64,000 nucleotides of DNA from CAYMWF01 sp964394085 [NCBI: uncultured Gemmatimonadota bacterium] (lineage in GTDB: Bacteria > GCA-2686955 > CAYMWF01): the NCBI GenBank assembly GCA_964394085.1, contig CAYMWF010000014.1, forward strand, positions 1 to 64,000. Direction: 5' to 3'. A program made the position numbers and the translations under genes. Below are positions 8,979 to 17,786 of the stretch, piece after piece. The notes under the pieces were generated by a model. That model ran no database searches and had not been told where the DNA came from. It saw only the letters and a list, made by a program, of their open reading frames with translations. Every line of letters starts with the position of its first letter. Positions within the stretch are counted from its first letter, which is position 1.

Positions 8979-10289
8979 ATGAAAGCAGACACGAACACCA
9001 GAAAGCAGTCCAGCCCCCCCGCTGCCGGGTTCTTCCTGAAAAACCGGAAAAGAGACCGGGTCGCCATGTACATCAAGCCGGCAATTTCCCGGGCGGGGCT
9101 GCATTTCCTGATAGCCACCACGATTCTCGCGATTTCATTTCTTTTTTATTTCAACAGCCTCGTCATCCGGCTCGAAAACACCACTCGAGCCGTTTCCGAC
9201 CTGTATGCATCGTTTTACGCCTCCGCGGCCTCGCCCGACAGCGAGAACGACCTCAACCTTCTGTTCGAGGAGGTGCTTCCCCGGATCGATTTTCCCGTAA
9301 TACTCACGGACAGCCACGGTGTGCCGTTCCAGTGGAAAAATCTCTCGTTACCGGCCGGAATCACGGACACGACCGCGTGGCTGAACGGGCAGGTGGAGCG
9401 TCTCGACCGGGAGAATCCACCGACTGAGATGATACTTCAACCCGGCGGCATCCTGATCGGAACCCTTCATCACGGAGACTCACCCGCCACCAGGGAAATC
9501 AGGTGGGTTCCGCGTCTCCTCATCCTCCTCGCATTCCTCTACCTGTTTTCCGCCTTTATCGCTTACCGCAGCCACAGAGCCCAGAGCGAGCGTTCGGTCT
9601 GGATCGGGATGGCCCGGGAAACGGCCCACCAGCTGGGCACGCCCCTGACCTCACTTATGGCCTGGACCGATCTCCTTGCCGAAAAAGCCGCGACGGAGGA
9701 AGATTTTGATCTCGCCGACACCGCCGCCGCGATCGAGGTCGATATCGAAAGACTTTCATCGGTGGCCGACAGGTTCGAAAAGATCGGTGTCCCGCCCAGG
9801 CTGGAGCTCCAGCCGCTTGGTCCAATCGTCGTCAAATCCGCGGAATATTTCGAACGGCGCCTGCCGGCATTCGGCGACGGGATCACCATAAATACCGCAA
9901 TCGAACCCGACCTGCCCGAAGTCGAGCTGAACAGCGTGCTGCTGGGGTGGGTTCTCGAAATCGTGCTCATCAATGCGCTGGACGCCTGTTCGGACATAGA
10001 GAACGGCAGGGTCGAAGTGATGGTGGGCCTGGACGACCAGGACAGGAATATTGTCATAGGTGTTCGGGACAATGGTCGCGGTATGACACGGAGGGAGATC
10101 CGTGTCGCCTTCCAGCCGGGGTACACCACGAGAAGGCGGGGATGGGGCATGGGGCTCGCGTTCGCCCGCCGGATCATCGCCGACTATCACAAAGGCAGGA
10201 TCTATTTTACGGATTCAGCACCCGGAGACGGATCACTCCTCGAGATAACTCTTCCTATTCCGCCGGAGACGGACGGGGATGGTTCATAA
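8979..10289 (+). CDS. Membrane sensor histidine kinase (candidate PorY-like partner)
   Basis: A 436-residue histidine kinase. Two TM helices (about 41-60 and 178-197) flank a roughly 115-residue periplasmic sensor of no recognised family. The H box ARETAHQLGTPLTSL places the phospho-acceptor at His217; the kinase domain has an N box with NALDAC, the G1 box DNGRGM and a G2-like GWGMGLAFARRI. There is no HAMP domain, as the DHp segment follows TM2 almost directly. HQLGTPLT is the HisKA subtype seen in many Bacteroidetes kinases. The PorX-type regulator 1.3 kb downstream is the closest response regulator and a likely partner, although a GAF-domain gene and a promoter-like site lie between. An alternative start is ATG 9066. 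Confidence 0.85.
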   Translation: MKADTNTRKQSSPPAAGFFLKNRKRDRVAMYIKPAISRAGLHFLIATTILAISFLFYFNSLVIRLENTTRAVSDLYASFYASAASPDSENDLNLLFEEVLPRIDFPVILTDSHGVPFQWKNLSLPAGITDTTAWLNGQVERLDRENPPTEMILQPGGILIGTLHHGDSPATREIRWVPRLLILLAFLYLFSAFIAYRSHRAQSERSVWIGMARETAHQLGTPLTSLMAWTDLLAEKAATEEDFDLADTAAAIEVDIERLSSVADRFEKIGVPPRLELQPLGPIVVKSAEYFERRLPAFGDGITINTAIEPDLPEVELNSVLLGWVLEIVLINALDACSDIENGRVEVMVGLDDQDRNIVIGVRDNGRGMTRREIRVAFQPGYTTRRRGWGMGLAFARRIIADYHKGRIYFTDSAPGDGSLLEITLPIPPETDGDGS

Positions 10290-10333
10290 AACCGGTTGCC
10301 TGAACGGGTGCTGCATCCTGCTCGATTTGGTAT

Positions 10334-10361
10334 TTGATTATTGCATAACGATTATTATATT
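10334..10361 (+). promoter_or_regulatory. Candidate sigma-70-type promoter for the GAF gene
   Basis: In an AT-rich pocket, TTGATT (10334-10339) and TATATT (10356-10361) are separated by 16 bases. It lies about 75 bases upstream of the GAF-protein start and would uncouple that gene from the kinase. Confidence 0.4.
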
Positions 10362-10436
10362 AAAATACAGGGCGGAAGTGTTCGATACGTCGCCTGTTGA
10401 AGGGCCGTTCAGCCGCAAGTATCCGGAGTGTGCGCC

Positions 10437-11414
10437 ATGACCGACGGTATTCGATTCAGCGAGCATTCGATTTCTGATTTATCGATGAGTATCCTGGCGC
10501 TCCTCCGTTCTCCGAAACCGCTGGAGCGGCTTATTACGGATATCGTGCTGATCGTAAAGCGGGCCGTGTCGATCGAAAGTATCGGGCTTCGTCTCTCGGA
10601 ACCTCCCGATTTCCCGTACTACTTCACCCAGGGTTTCGATGCGGATTTCGTCGAAAAAGAAAACACCCTTTGCGCCACGGACCAGCTCGGAGAGCTTATC
10701 CGCGATTCGGAAGGGAATCCCGTCCTGGAATGCATGTGCGGCAATGTCATCGCCGGAAGAACCGACAGCGGACAGCCGTTCTTCACGGAAGGCGGAAGCT
10801 TCTGGTCGAACTGCACCTCCGACCTCCTGGCTTCGACAACCGAGGAAGATCGGCAATCCAGGACCAGAAACCGCTGCAACGGCGAAGGTTATGAGTCCGT
10901 TGCCCTTATCCCCGTAAAAGCCTCCGGCACCACCTTCGGGCTCCTGCAGCTTAACGATTACCGCAAGAACATGTTCACCGAGGACCTCATCGGTTTTCTC
11001 GAGGGAGTATCGGTGAATATCGCCCTTCTGTTTTCAATGGTGAAGCAGAGAAAAGAATTCGAACAGCGAGCGTTCGATGTGGCTCGGCTCGTTACCGTGC
11101 GAGGTGAACTGCTGGAACGTCTGGCAGGTGAGCTGCACAAGTGGCATGAGCGGAAGCCCACTCCCGGAAGGGAAGACGGTATACTGCACAGAATCGACTC
11201 TTTACTGAGCGAGATCGAGCTTCTCAAAGGCGTCATACCGATATGCTGCAGTTGTAAAAAGGTTCGGACCGACCCCGATTACTGGATACAGGTCGAAGCG
11301 TTCGTGAGTGCAAAAAGCAGTGCGACCTTCACTCATACATACTGCCCGGAATGTTTTGAAACATGGAAGAACGAGACATCGAATCAACTGAAAACAGGCA
11401 CCGGGACGGAGTAG
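10437..11414 (+). CDS. GAF-domain sensor with C-terminal cysteine cluster
   Basis: A 325-residue soluble protein. The N-terminal two thirds is a GAF-like domain containing a Cys-rich insert: ECMCGNVIAG, then FWSNCTSD, then RTRNRCNGEGYESVALIPV. This pattern recurs in GAF modules of multi-domain sensors of deltaproteobacteria and relatives. A helical segment follows, and the C-terminus has a PICCSCKKVR...YCPECFE cluster that often terminates PAS/GAF proteins and may bind a metal or Fe-S centre. No kinase, GGDEF or HTH output domain is present, so it may act as a protein-protein relay. ATG 10437 follows GGAG with eight bases spacing, preferred over GTG 10428. It lies between the histidine kinase and the PorX-type regulator. 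Confidence 0.75.
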   Translation: MTDGIRFSEHSISDLSMSILALLRSPKPLERLITDIVLIVKRAVSIESIGLRLSEPPDFPYYFTQGFDADFVEKENTLCATDQLGELIRDSEGNPVLECMCGNVIAGRTDSGQPFFTEGGSFWSNCTSDLLASTTEEDRQSRTRNRCNGEGYESVALIPVKASGTTFGLLQLNDYRKNMFTEDLIGFLEGVSVNIALLFSMVKQRKEFEQRAFDVARLVTVRGELLERLAGELHKWHERKPTPGREDGILHRIDSLLSEIELLKGVIPICCSCKKVRTDPDYWIQVEAFVSAKSSATFTHTYCPECFETWKNETSNQLKTGTGTE

Positions 11415-11460
11415 ACCCCACGGACTCGGGGAAACGCTTCGAAATAATTGAGCAGAAGCT

Positions 11461-11507
11461 GTTATTCCGCATCCGCCCACCGGCTGAAACCCGGCTCGAA
11501 GAATAAC
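11461..11507 (+). terminator. Hairpin after the GAF gene
   Basis: GTTATTC (11461-11467) pairs with GAATAAC (11501-11507), and an inner CCGG/CCGG pair is possible. An A-rich run follows rather than a U tract, so it is a weak terminator candidate. Confidence 0.25.
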
Positions 11508-11620
11508 CGTTTAAAAAAACCGGAACTGCAATAGATTGAACTGTATTCGCTTGAATGATCGTTCAACTGGACGGCATAATAGGATTCCGCATATATTTCA
11601 CGGCCCGATCGGAGACTGAA

Positions 11621-13186
11621 TTGAGAAAACCGCGGCTGCTCTGGATTGACGATGAGATCGATCATCTCGAATCGCTGTTGCTGTTCCTGGAGAGAAAGGG
11701 TTATTTCGTAGCCAGGGCTCCCGGCGGCAGACGGGGGATTGAAATGCTGTCGGGCGACCAGGCGCCCTTCGATCTCGTTCTTCTCGACCAGGTGATGCCC
11801 GGCATGGACGGAATCGAAACCCTGGAGAAGATCCGCGGTTTCGATTCCGGGCTTCCGGTGATAATGGTTACCAAGAGCGAAGACGAGCTTACCATGGATG
11901 AAGCCTTCGGCCGCCTGGCGGATGATTACCTGATAAAACCGGTTAAACCGCAGCAGATACTGTCCGTGCTGAAAAAGCACCTGGACAGGAGCCGCCTGCG
12001 GGAGGTATCCGTCAGCGATTCCTTCGCCGCACGCTACCTTGAGCTGCAGCGGCTCACGACGGAGGATCACGACTGGACGGGATGGGCGGCCGTGGCGGGC
12101 GAGGTTACCCGGCAGGTTCTCGATATGGACCATATGGGCGCCGCAGCGGAGCCGATGGTTTCGAGCCTTGCCGAACTGCGGGCGTCCATCGAGCCGGCGT
12201 TCGCCAAATTCATAGAGCGGGAATATGAAAAGCGGATAACTTCCGATGCAGCGGCTTCGCCCGCCGCACCTCCGATGTCTCATGAAATCATCCGGCGAAA
12301 GGTTTTCCCTCATCTTGCGGCCGGGAAGAAAACAGCGCTGGTGGTGATGGATTGCATGCGCCTGGACCAGTGGATTGTCCTCGAACGGGCTCTCAGAAAC
12401 AGGTTCGACATTACGCGGGACATATGTTTCTCGATTCTTCCAACCGCCACGCCTTATTCAAGAAATGCAATTTTCGCGGGACAGCTGCCGGAAATGATCG
12501 AAAACCGATTCCCGGGGCTGCTGAGCGACGAAGACAATCCCAACCGTTTCGAGAAAGACCTGCTGGAGGGGCATCTCCGGAGCAGCGGCTTCGATCCGGA
12601 CGGTTCATTTTACACGACGGTGCATTCGGAATCGGCGGGAAAAGCTCTTGCGGACAGACTGCCTGATTATTCCGAGAGACGATTACTGGTTTTTGTGTAT
12701 TCATTCATGGATATACTGACCCATTCCCGATCAGAATCCCGTGTGCTCCAGGACATGATTCCCGACGAAAAAGCATTCAGGCATCTGGCGGAGTCGTGGT
12801 TCGAATACTCCCAGATACGCCGTATTCTCGAAAATCTCGGAAGGCTCGGGTATACAATCGTCTGCACTTCGGATCATGGGTCGATCCAGTGCACCCGCGC
12901 AGCCCGTGTCGTGGCCGACCGGAGCACGACATCCCATCTGAGATACAAAAGGGGAACGAATATTAAAACCGGCGACCGGTACGCCGTGAATTTGAAGAAC
13001 CCGAAAACCTGGGGCCTGCCCGCCGGCGGAATCATGACCAACTACCTGATTGCGAAAGAGGATTATTTCCTGATTTATGCGAACGATTTCACGGCTCACA
13101 GGCGCCTTCATTCCGGTTCGTTTCTTCACGGCGGCATCTCCCTGGACGAAATGGTCATACCTTGCGCGACCCTGGTACCGAGGTAG
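11621..13186 (+). CDS. porX: PorX-type response regulator with PglZ domain
   Basis: A 521-residue protein with a receiver domain (residues 1-120; acidic pocket D10/D11, phospho-acceptor D56 in VLLDQVMPGMDG, K106) joined through a helical linker to a PglZ/alkaline-phosphatase-superfamily domain (about 200-521). The latter has the metal-site blocks VVMDCMRLDQW, SFMDILTHSRSE, CTSDHGSIQ and HGGISLDEM. This architecture and length are those of PorX, which in Bacteroidetes regulates type IX secretion genes and hydrolyses oligoribonucleotides. TTG 11621 is chosen because GGAG lies six bases before it and the receiver fold begins immediately after; a longer frame from ATG 11555 adds 22 unrelated residues. 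No type IX secretion core gene is in the window. Confidence 0.88.
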   Translation: MRKPRLLWIDDEIDHLESLLLFLERKGYFVARAPGGRRGIEMLSGDQAPFDLVLLDQVMPGMDGIETLEKIRGFDSGLPVIMVTKSEDELTMDEAFGRLADDYLIKPVKPQQILSVLKKHLDRSRLREVSVSDSFAARYLELQRLTTEDHDWTGWAAVAGEVTRQVLDMDHMGAAAEPMVSSLAELRASIEPAFAKFIEREYEKRITSDAAASPAAPPMSHEIIRRKVFPHLAAGKKTALVVMDCMRLDQWIVLERALRNRFDITRDICFSILPTATPYSRNAIFAGQLPEMIENRFPGLLSDEDNPNRFEKDLLEGHLRSSGFDPDGSFYTTVHSESAGKALADRLPDYSERRLLVFVYSFMDILTHSRSESRVLQDMIPDEKAFRHLAESWFEYSQIRRILENLGRLGYTIVCTSDHGSIQCTRAARVVADRSTTSHLRYKRGTNIKTGDRYAVNLKNPKTWGLPAGGIMTNYLIAKEDYFLIYANDFTAHRRLHSGSFLHGGISLDEMVIPCATLVPR

Positions 13187-13209
13187 GATCCGGAAACCTG
13201 AGAGCAGGC

Positions 13210-13749
13210 ATGAGGAATTATCGTTCTTTCATCTTCGAGACATTTTCCGAGGAGGAAACGGTTGTCGCGGGGATCGGGGCCGGTCCGAGTCTCCGGGGCG
13301 GAGACGTTATACTGCTCTCTGGAGGGCTCGGGGCGGGTAAAACATGGTTCACGAGGGGTCTGTGTGCCGGCCTGGGGATAATAAAAGGGGTGCGGAGCCC
13401 TTCTTTTTCTGTGATAATCAACCATATTCCCGGTGGCACCGTTCCGGCGGAGCAGGGGGTCGAAACCGTGCATCACGTCGATTTGTACCGCCTGAACTCC
13501 GGGGACGAGCTATGTGAATGGGGCGTTACGGACCTGCTCGCGGACGAAAGTGCCGTTGTAATCGTAGAATGGGGGGAACCTCTCCTCGAATACCTCGGGG
13601 ATGATTATATCCTGGTAACAATTGAACGATTAAAAGAGAACAGCTCCGGACGAAAGTTCACGGTGACATGTTGCGGGGTTGAATCGGATAAATGCGCGAA
13701 AATAGAAAAGAGGATCAAAGCGGCGCTCGCCAGGCAGCCGGCGGACTGA
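13210..13749 (+). CDS. tsaE: tRNA t6A synthesis ATPase TsaE
   Basis: A 179-residue P-loop ATPase that drives the TsaB-TsaD complex making N6-threonylcarbamoyladenosine at tRNA position 37. Walker A is GGLGAGKT at about residues 38-45, followed by the family stretch GVRSPSFSVI, and later HHVDLYRLNSGDEL and VVIVEWGEPL. ATG 13210 is chosen over an upstream in-frame ATG (13162) that overlaps porX. The 3' end overlaps tsaB by 58 bases, indicating translational coupling. The C-terminal tail is slightly longer than usual. Confidence 0.92.
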   Translation: MRNYRSFIFETFSEEETVVAGIGAGPSLRGGDVILLSGGLGAGKTWFTRGLCAGLGIIKGVRSPSFSVIINHIPGGTVPAEQGVETVHHVDLYRLNSGDELCEWGVTDLLADESAVVIVEWGEPLLEYLGDDYILVTIERLKENSSGRKFTVTCCGVESDKCAKIEKRIKAALARQPAD

Positions 13750-14453
13750 CCGCTCTCGCTCTCGATACATCGACGGGCCTGCTTACCATCGGGGTGTCGG
13801 TCGAAGGCCGCATCATGCTGGACGAAGGGTTACCCCTCGGAACATCGATGTGCGAGCGGCTTCCCGAGGTGACCGGCGCAGTCTTCTCCAGGGCCGGCAT
13901 CACCGCCGCGGAGCTTGACATGATAGCCGTGGGGGCGGGACCGGGCTCTTTCACAGGGCTGAGGATAGGGTTGAGTTTCGCCAGGGGGCTCGGATTCCCC
14001 CGCGGTATCCCGGTAATCGGGGTGCCCGTGCTCGATATGATCGCTTCGGCGGTCGGGGGTGGTTCCGGTCACCCGCTCTGCTGCACGTTGATCCATGCCC
14101 GGAGAAACGATTATTACTACCGCCTTTTCAGGGGAGATCCGCTCGAACCTCAAGGCCCTCCTTCAGTAGGAGAACTGAATCGACTGCTCAGCTCGCTTCC
14201 CGACGGCACGGTGGTAGCAGGTCCCTCCGCCGGTCGGGCCGCCGCGGGAGCGGAAAGGGCCGGGAGCAGGGGGAAAGACATTCTTTCTTTCCGGATAGTC
14301 CGGACAAGGGGGCAGGATCTTCTCAACGCCGCGGCCCGGAAACTGAAAGACAAAGGTAAAACCGAAACACCCGCTGAAAGCGGTGACGGTCTTTTATACG
14401 TGCTGCCGGCGCCTGCAACGAAACGCGCCGGTAAAAAGAGGAGCCAGGTGTGA
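13692..14453 (+). CDS. tsaB: tRNA t6A synthesis protein TsaB
   Basis: A 253-residue ASKHA-fold protein, the non-catalytic partner of TsaD. LALDTSTGLLTIGV near the N-terminus and GAGPGSFTGLRIGLSFARG in the middle are diagnostic. The first 18 residues are charged and lie within the overlap with tsaE; the folded domain starts at about residue 19, so the start may be slightly downstream. The stop overlaps the next gene by four bases (GTGA). The C-terminal 30 residues are basic and Lys/Arg-rich. The TsaE-TsaB pair is a common arrangement. Confidence 0.9.
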   Translation: MRENRKEDQSGARQAAGGLTALALDTSTGLLTIGVSVEGRIMLDEGLPLGTSMCERLPEVTGAVFSRAGITAAELDMIAVGAGPGSFTGLRIGLSFARGLGFPRGIPVIGVPVLDMIASAVGGGSGHPLCCTLIHARRNDYYYRLFRGDPLEPQGPPSVGELNRLLSSLPDGTVVAGPSAGRAAAGAERAGSRGKDILSFRIVRTRGQDLLNAAARKLKDKGKTETPAESGDGLLYVLPAPATKRAGKKRSQV

Positions 14454-15265
14454 ATGAAGAGAGAATAGAAAAAGCGGCGGACCACCTGAAGAAACTCGGA
14501 TTCGGGGGGAGATTCGGTGTGATACTCGGTTCGGGTCTGGGCGGAATGACCGGGGAATTCGACGAGCGTTTGACTGAACCCTATTCGAACATCCCGGGGT
14601 TTCTGGTATCCACTGTTTCAGGTCACGAGGGCACCATGGCGCAGTTGAGCGCGGACGGCGCTGAACTCGTCGCCCTGAAGGGGAGATTTCATTATTACGA
14701 GGGGCATCAACCGGCCGATCTCGCCATCCCTGTAGCGGTTCTCCAGGCACTCGGCGTTGAGATACTTTTCGTAACCAATGCGGCGGGCGCCATGCGGGCC
14801 GAGTTCGACATCGGAGATTTTCTCGTGATCCGAGATCATATTAACTGGTCCGGCGCCAATCCGCTCTTCGGGGTTCCGGATCCCCCCGGAGGGGGGTCCA
14901 GGTTCGTCGATATGTCCAGTGCTTACTCTCCCGGCCTGAGGGAGCTCGCTTTCAGAGTCAAACCCGAGGGAATGGTTCTGAGGGAAGGGATTCTGGCCTG
15001 TTTTTCCGGGCCTTCCTACGAAACCCCGGCGGAAGTGGCCGCCGTCCGTTCCCTGGGAGGAGATGTGGCATCCATGTCCACGGTTCCGGAGACGCTGGCG
15101 GCCCGGTACCTGGGCGTGGAGGTGTTCGCCATTTCGTGTATCACGAACCATACCGCCGGTGTAGGCGCTGAAGATCCAGGCCACGAAGCGGTTCTCGAAG
15201 CGTCGAAAACGGGCGCCCGGAACCTCGGTCTCCTGGTCAGATCGATGATTAGAGAACTCAGTTGA
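14450..15265 (+). CDS. punA: Purine nucleoside phosphorylase
   Basis: A 271-residue trimeric-type (PNP/MTAP class I) purine nucleoside phosphorylase, which cleaves inosine and guanosine with phosphate in purine salvage. Visible blocks: GVILGSGLGG (phosphate loop), SGHEG, KGRFHYYEGH, FVTNAAGAMRAEF, FSGPSYETPAE, SMSTVPE and ISCITNHTAG with the purine-binding Asn. The start is GTG 14450, overlapping the tsaB stop by four bases and preceded by a GAGG-type ribosome site. Confidence 0.93.
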   Translation: MNEERIEKAADHLKKLGFGGRFGVILGSGLGGMTGEFDERLTEPYSNIPGFLVSTVSGHEGTMAQLSADGAELVALKGRFHYYEGHQPADLAIPVAVLQALGVEILFVTNAAGAMRAEFDIGDFLVIRDHINWSGANPLFGVPDPPGGGSRFVDMSSAYSPGLRELAFRVKPEGMVLREGILACFSGPSYETPAEVAAVRSLGGDVASMSTVPETLAARYLGVEVFAISCITNHTAGVGAEDPGHEAVLEASKTGARNLGLLVRSMIRELS

Positions 15266-15319
15266 GGAAACGGTTCGAAACGGCTGTTTGATTGTAATCG
15301 GCGCCACGAGGAGAAAGCG

Positions 15320-16174
15320 ATGCCCTGGTTCAAGAAAACCGATGAGAAGAAAATAAAGGCCGGCACTCAGAAAAAGGATGTCCCGGACGGTCTGTGGCTC
15401 AAGTGTGAGAGCTGCGGCGATATCCTCTATAAAGAAGAACTGGCGAAACAGTTCTGGATCTGCAAGAAATGCCGTTATCACTTCAGGATTTCGGCCAACG
15501 ATTACCGGAAACTGTTCCTCGACGACGACCGGTTCGATCCTGTCGGCGACAATGTCCATACCGCCGATCCGCTGGAGTTCGAAGACCTGAAGACATATAA
15601 GAGCCGCATCGAAAAGAGCTTGAGTCAGTCCGGCGTGGATGAGGCCGTGATCTGCGGCATCGGAAACCTCGGGGGGAGAGAAGTCGCCGCCGGATTCATG
15701 GGGTTCAGCTTTATCGGGGGGAGTATGGGATCAGTCGTGGGAGAACGGCTGGCGCTCCTCTTCTCGGAAGCGCTCTCGAAAAAAATACCCGCCGTGGTCG
15801 TTTCATGTTCCGGCGGGGCGAGGATGCAGGAGGGAATCTTTTCGTTGATGCAGCTCGCAAAAACAAGCGCCCTGGTGGCCGAGCTGGGCAGGGCCGGCAT
15901 CCCGTTCATCAGCATCCTCACCAACCCGACTACCGCGGGCGTCATGGCGAGCTTCGCATCGCTGGGGGATATAATAATAGCGGAACCCGCCGCCCACCTG
16001 GGGTTCGCCGGGCCGAGGGTAATCAAACAAACCATCGGCGAGGAACTGCCCGAAGGGTTCCAGACATCCGAGTTCTTTCTTTCTCACGGTATGATCGATA
16101 TGATCAGGGAACGGAGCGATATGGCGGTCACGGTCGCTTCACTGTTCGATTCCCTTTATCCGAAACCAGTTTGA
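15320..16174 (+). CDS. accD: Acetyl-CoA carboxylase carboxyltransferase subunit beta
   Basis: A 284-residue AccD, which with AccA transfers carboxyl from biotin to acetyl-CoA at the first step of fatty acid synthesis. The N-terminal zinc ribbon has Cys29, Cys32, Cys48 and Cys51. The crotonase-like carboxyltransferase core contains SCSGGARMQEG and NPTTAGVMASFASLGD. It is followed by folC, the common accD-folC order. Confidence 0.95.
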   Translation: MPWFKKTDEKKIKAGTQKKDVPDGLWLKCESCGDILYKEELAKQFWICKKCRYHFRISANDYRKLFLDDDRFDPVGDNVHTADPLEFEDLKTYKSRIEKSLSQSGVDEAVICGIGNLGGREVAAGFMGFSFIGGSMGSVVGERLALLFSEALSKKIPAVVVSCSGGARMQEGIFSLMQLAKTSALVAELGRAGIPFISILTNPTTAGVMASFASLGDIIIAEPAAHLGFAGPRVIKQTIGEELPEGFQTSEFFLSHGMIDMIRERSDMAVTVASLFDSLYPKPV

Positions 16175-16197
16175 AAATCAGCCTTTGAGGCTTTTTC
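16173..16197 (+). terminator. Intrinsic terminator-like hairpin after accD
   Basis: AGCCT (16180-16184) and AGGCT (16188-16192) form a short stem with a three-base loop, flanked by GAAAA and TTTTC that can also pair. The U tract is short, so readthrough into folC is likely. Confidence 0.4.
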
Positions 16198-16230
16198 AGA
16201 ACCCGCTTTCCGGAGCGGTTAAACATTTAC

Positions 16231-17565
16231 ATGAGAACATACAGGCAGTCACTGGAATTTCTTTTTTCGCTGCGCGGCGTCGGGGTCAAGCTCGGGCTGG
16301 AGCGGATACGGGCTTTCACCGAAGCCCTCGGCAGACCGCAGGACGATTACCGTTCCATTATCGTGGGAGGAACCAACGGGAAGGGATCCGTCGTATCGAT
16401 GCTCGACTCGATCCTCCGGGCGTCGGGATACCGGGTCGGTCGCGTCCTGTCGCCTCATATCGCCGATTTCGGGGAGCGGATCGCCGTGGACGGGGAGCCG
16501 GTGGATCGTGAATTTCTCGTCGAGTTTCTGGAACGGTGGGATAGTTTCATCCTGGAAGAGGGGGTAAGCTTCTTCGAGACCGTGACGGCTTTGGCTCTTG
16601 AATACTTCAGGGAGAAACAGGTCGACACCGCCATCCTCGAGGTGGGCATGGGCGGACGTCTCGACGCTTCCAATATCGTGGACGCCGATCTCGCCCTAGT
16701 GACGAGCATCGGGCTCGATCACACCAAGTCGCTCGGAAGCACCCTGGGAGAGATCGCTGCGGAAAAAATCAGGATTTCCCGTCCGGGAAAGATCCTTGCG
16801 GCTGGATGCCTCGAACCGGCCGAAAGAGCTTATTTTAAAAGGTATGGCGCAGCCAGGGATATCAGGACCGTCCTGCTGGGGGAGGATGCTTCCGTTGCGG
16901 TATCGTCCCCGGGCGCGAAGGGCGTCGTTTTCGATTACACCGGTCTTACCGGAATGGAAAAGCGATACGAAGCCGGTCTTCACGGTTCGCATCAGGCGGT
17001 GAACGGGGCTACGGCGCTGATGGCCCTCGAAGCGGCAGCGGATCTTTTCCCCGTTTCCGAGACCGCCGCAAGAGATGGGTTGAGAGAGACGTTTATCCCG
17101 GGCAGGTTGCAGGTGGTTCAGGAAAACCCTCCTGTAATAATCGATGTATCCCATAATCCGGCCGGGACCGCAGCCCTGGCGGATTCTCTCGATCGGATAT
17201 ATCCCGGAACAGATTTCTGCGTTCTCTTCGGCGCCAAAGCGGATAAGGATTACCGATCGATGGTCGCGTCCCTCTCCGGGGTCGGCTCCTCGCTCCTGGC
17301 GGTGCGTCCTCCCGTGGCCTCCCCGCGGGATCCGACGGACATCGCCGAAGCCGCGCGTCCATGTTTCCGTACCGTCGAGATTGTTCCCGATCTCGCCGCA
17401 GGCGTGAACCGGTTTTACGAAGTTCCATGCGGCAACCGCACCGGCGGTCTGCTCGTAACCGGCTCATTCTTCACCGTTTCAGCGGCTATAGAGCCGCTTA
17501 TCGCCCGCGGATGCAGCCTGGACGGTCTTCATCCGGGAGAGGACCTCCACCGGATGGCCGTGTAA
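16231..17565 (+). CDS. folC: Folylpolyglutamate / dihydrofolate synthase
   Basis: A 444-residue Mur-ligase-family enzyme adding glutamate to (dihydro)folate. The P-loop GGTNGKGSV is at about residues 46-54; further blocks are LSPHIADFGERI, FFETVTALAL, EVGMGGRLDASN, TSIGLDHTKSLG and DVSHNPAGTAAL. All are in family order and the length is typical. It starts 56 bases after accD. Confidence 0.93.
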   Translation: MRTYRQSLEFLFSLRGVGVKLGLERIRAFTEALGRPQDDYRSIIVGGTNGKGSVVSMLDSILRASGYRVGRVLSPHIADFGERIAVDGEPVDREFLVEFLERWDSFILEEGVSFFETVTALALEYFREKQVDTAILEVGMGGRLDASNIVDADLALVTSIGLDHTKSLGSTLGEIAAEKIRISRPGKILAAGCLEPAERAYFKRYGAARDIRTVLLGEDASVAVSSPGAKGVVFDYTGLTGMEKRYEAGLHGSHQAVNGATALMALEAAADLFPVSETAARDGLRETFIPGRLQVVQENPPVIIDVSHNPAGTAALADSLDRIYPGTDFCVLFGAKADKDYRSMVASLSGVGSSLLAVRPPVASPRDPTDIAEAARPCFRTVEIVPDLAAGVNRFYEVPCGNRTGGLLVTGSFFTVSAAIEPLIARGCSLDGLHPGEDLHRMAV

Positions 17566-17585
17566 CCGATTGAGGACCAGCGGAA

Positions 17586-17753
17586 TTGTTCAGAAACGTC
17601 ATATCGATCGCCGTATACGTTATCGATAAAGAACGCGCGAAAGAATTCTACACAAGTATCCTGGGGTTCGGAGTAGCTGCCGATCCCGGTCCGGAGGAGG
17701 TCAACTTCCTCGTGTCGAAAAATGGGCGGATGAGCATCTACCTCGAAGATTGA
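17586..17753 (+). CDS. Half-size VOC (glyoxalase-fold) protein or gene remnant
   Basis: A 55-codon frame starting at TTG 17586, nine bases after GAGGA. It opens with VISIAVYVIDKERAKEFYT, then SILGFGV, then VNFLVSKNGRMSIYLED, the beta-alpha-beta-beta-beta order of a single VOC module with the usual metal-ligand Glu in its last strand (YLED). Ordinary VOC proteins have two such modules in about 120 residues, so this is exactly half of one. Either a homodimerising single-module protein or a truncated gene is possible. No second half is seen downstream in any frame before the hydrolase start. Confidence 0.5.
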   Translation: MFRNVISIAVYVIDKERAKEFYTSILGFGVAADPGPEEVNFLVSKNGRMSIYLED

Positions 17754-17786
17754 TATATGCGGTGATTTGTGAGCGGAGGAGTGGAT

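Noticed and set aside
11462-12313. 283-codon minus-strand frame over the PorX-type gene
   Set aside because: Antisense to the receiver domain, low-complexity composition and no motif; a shadow.
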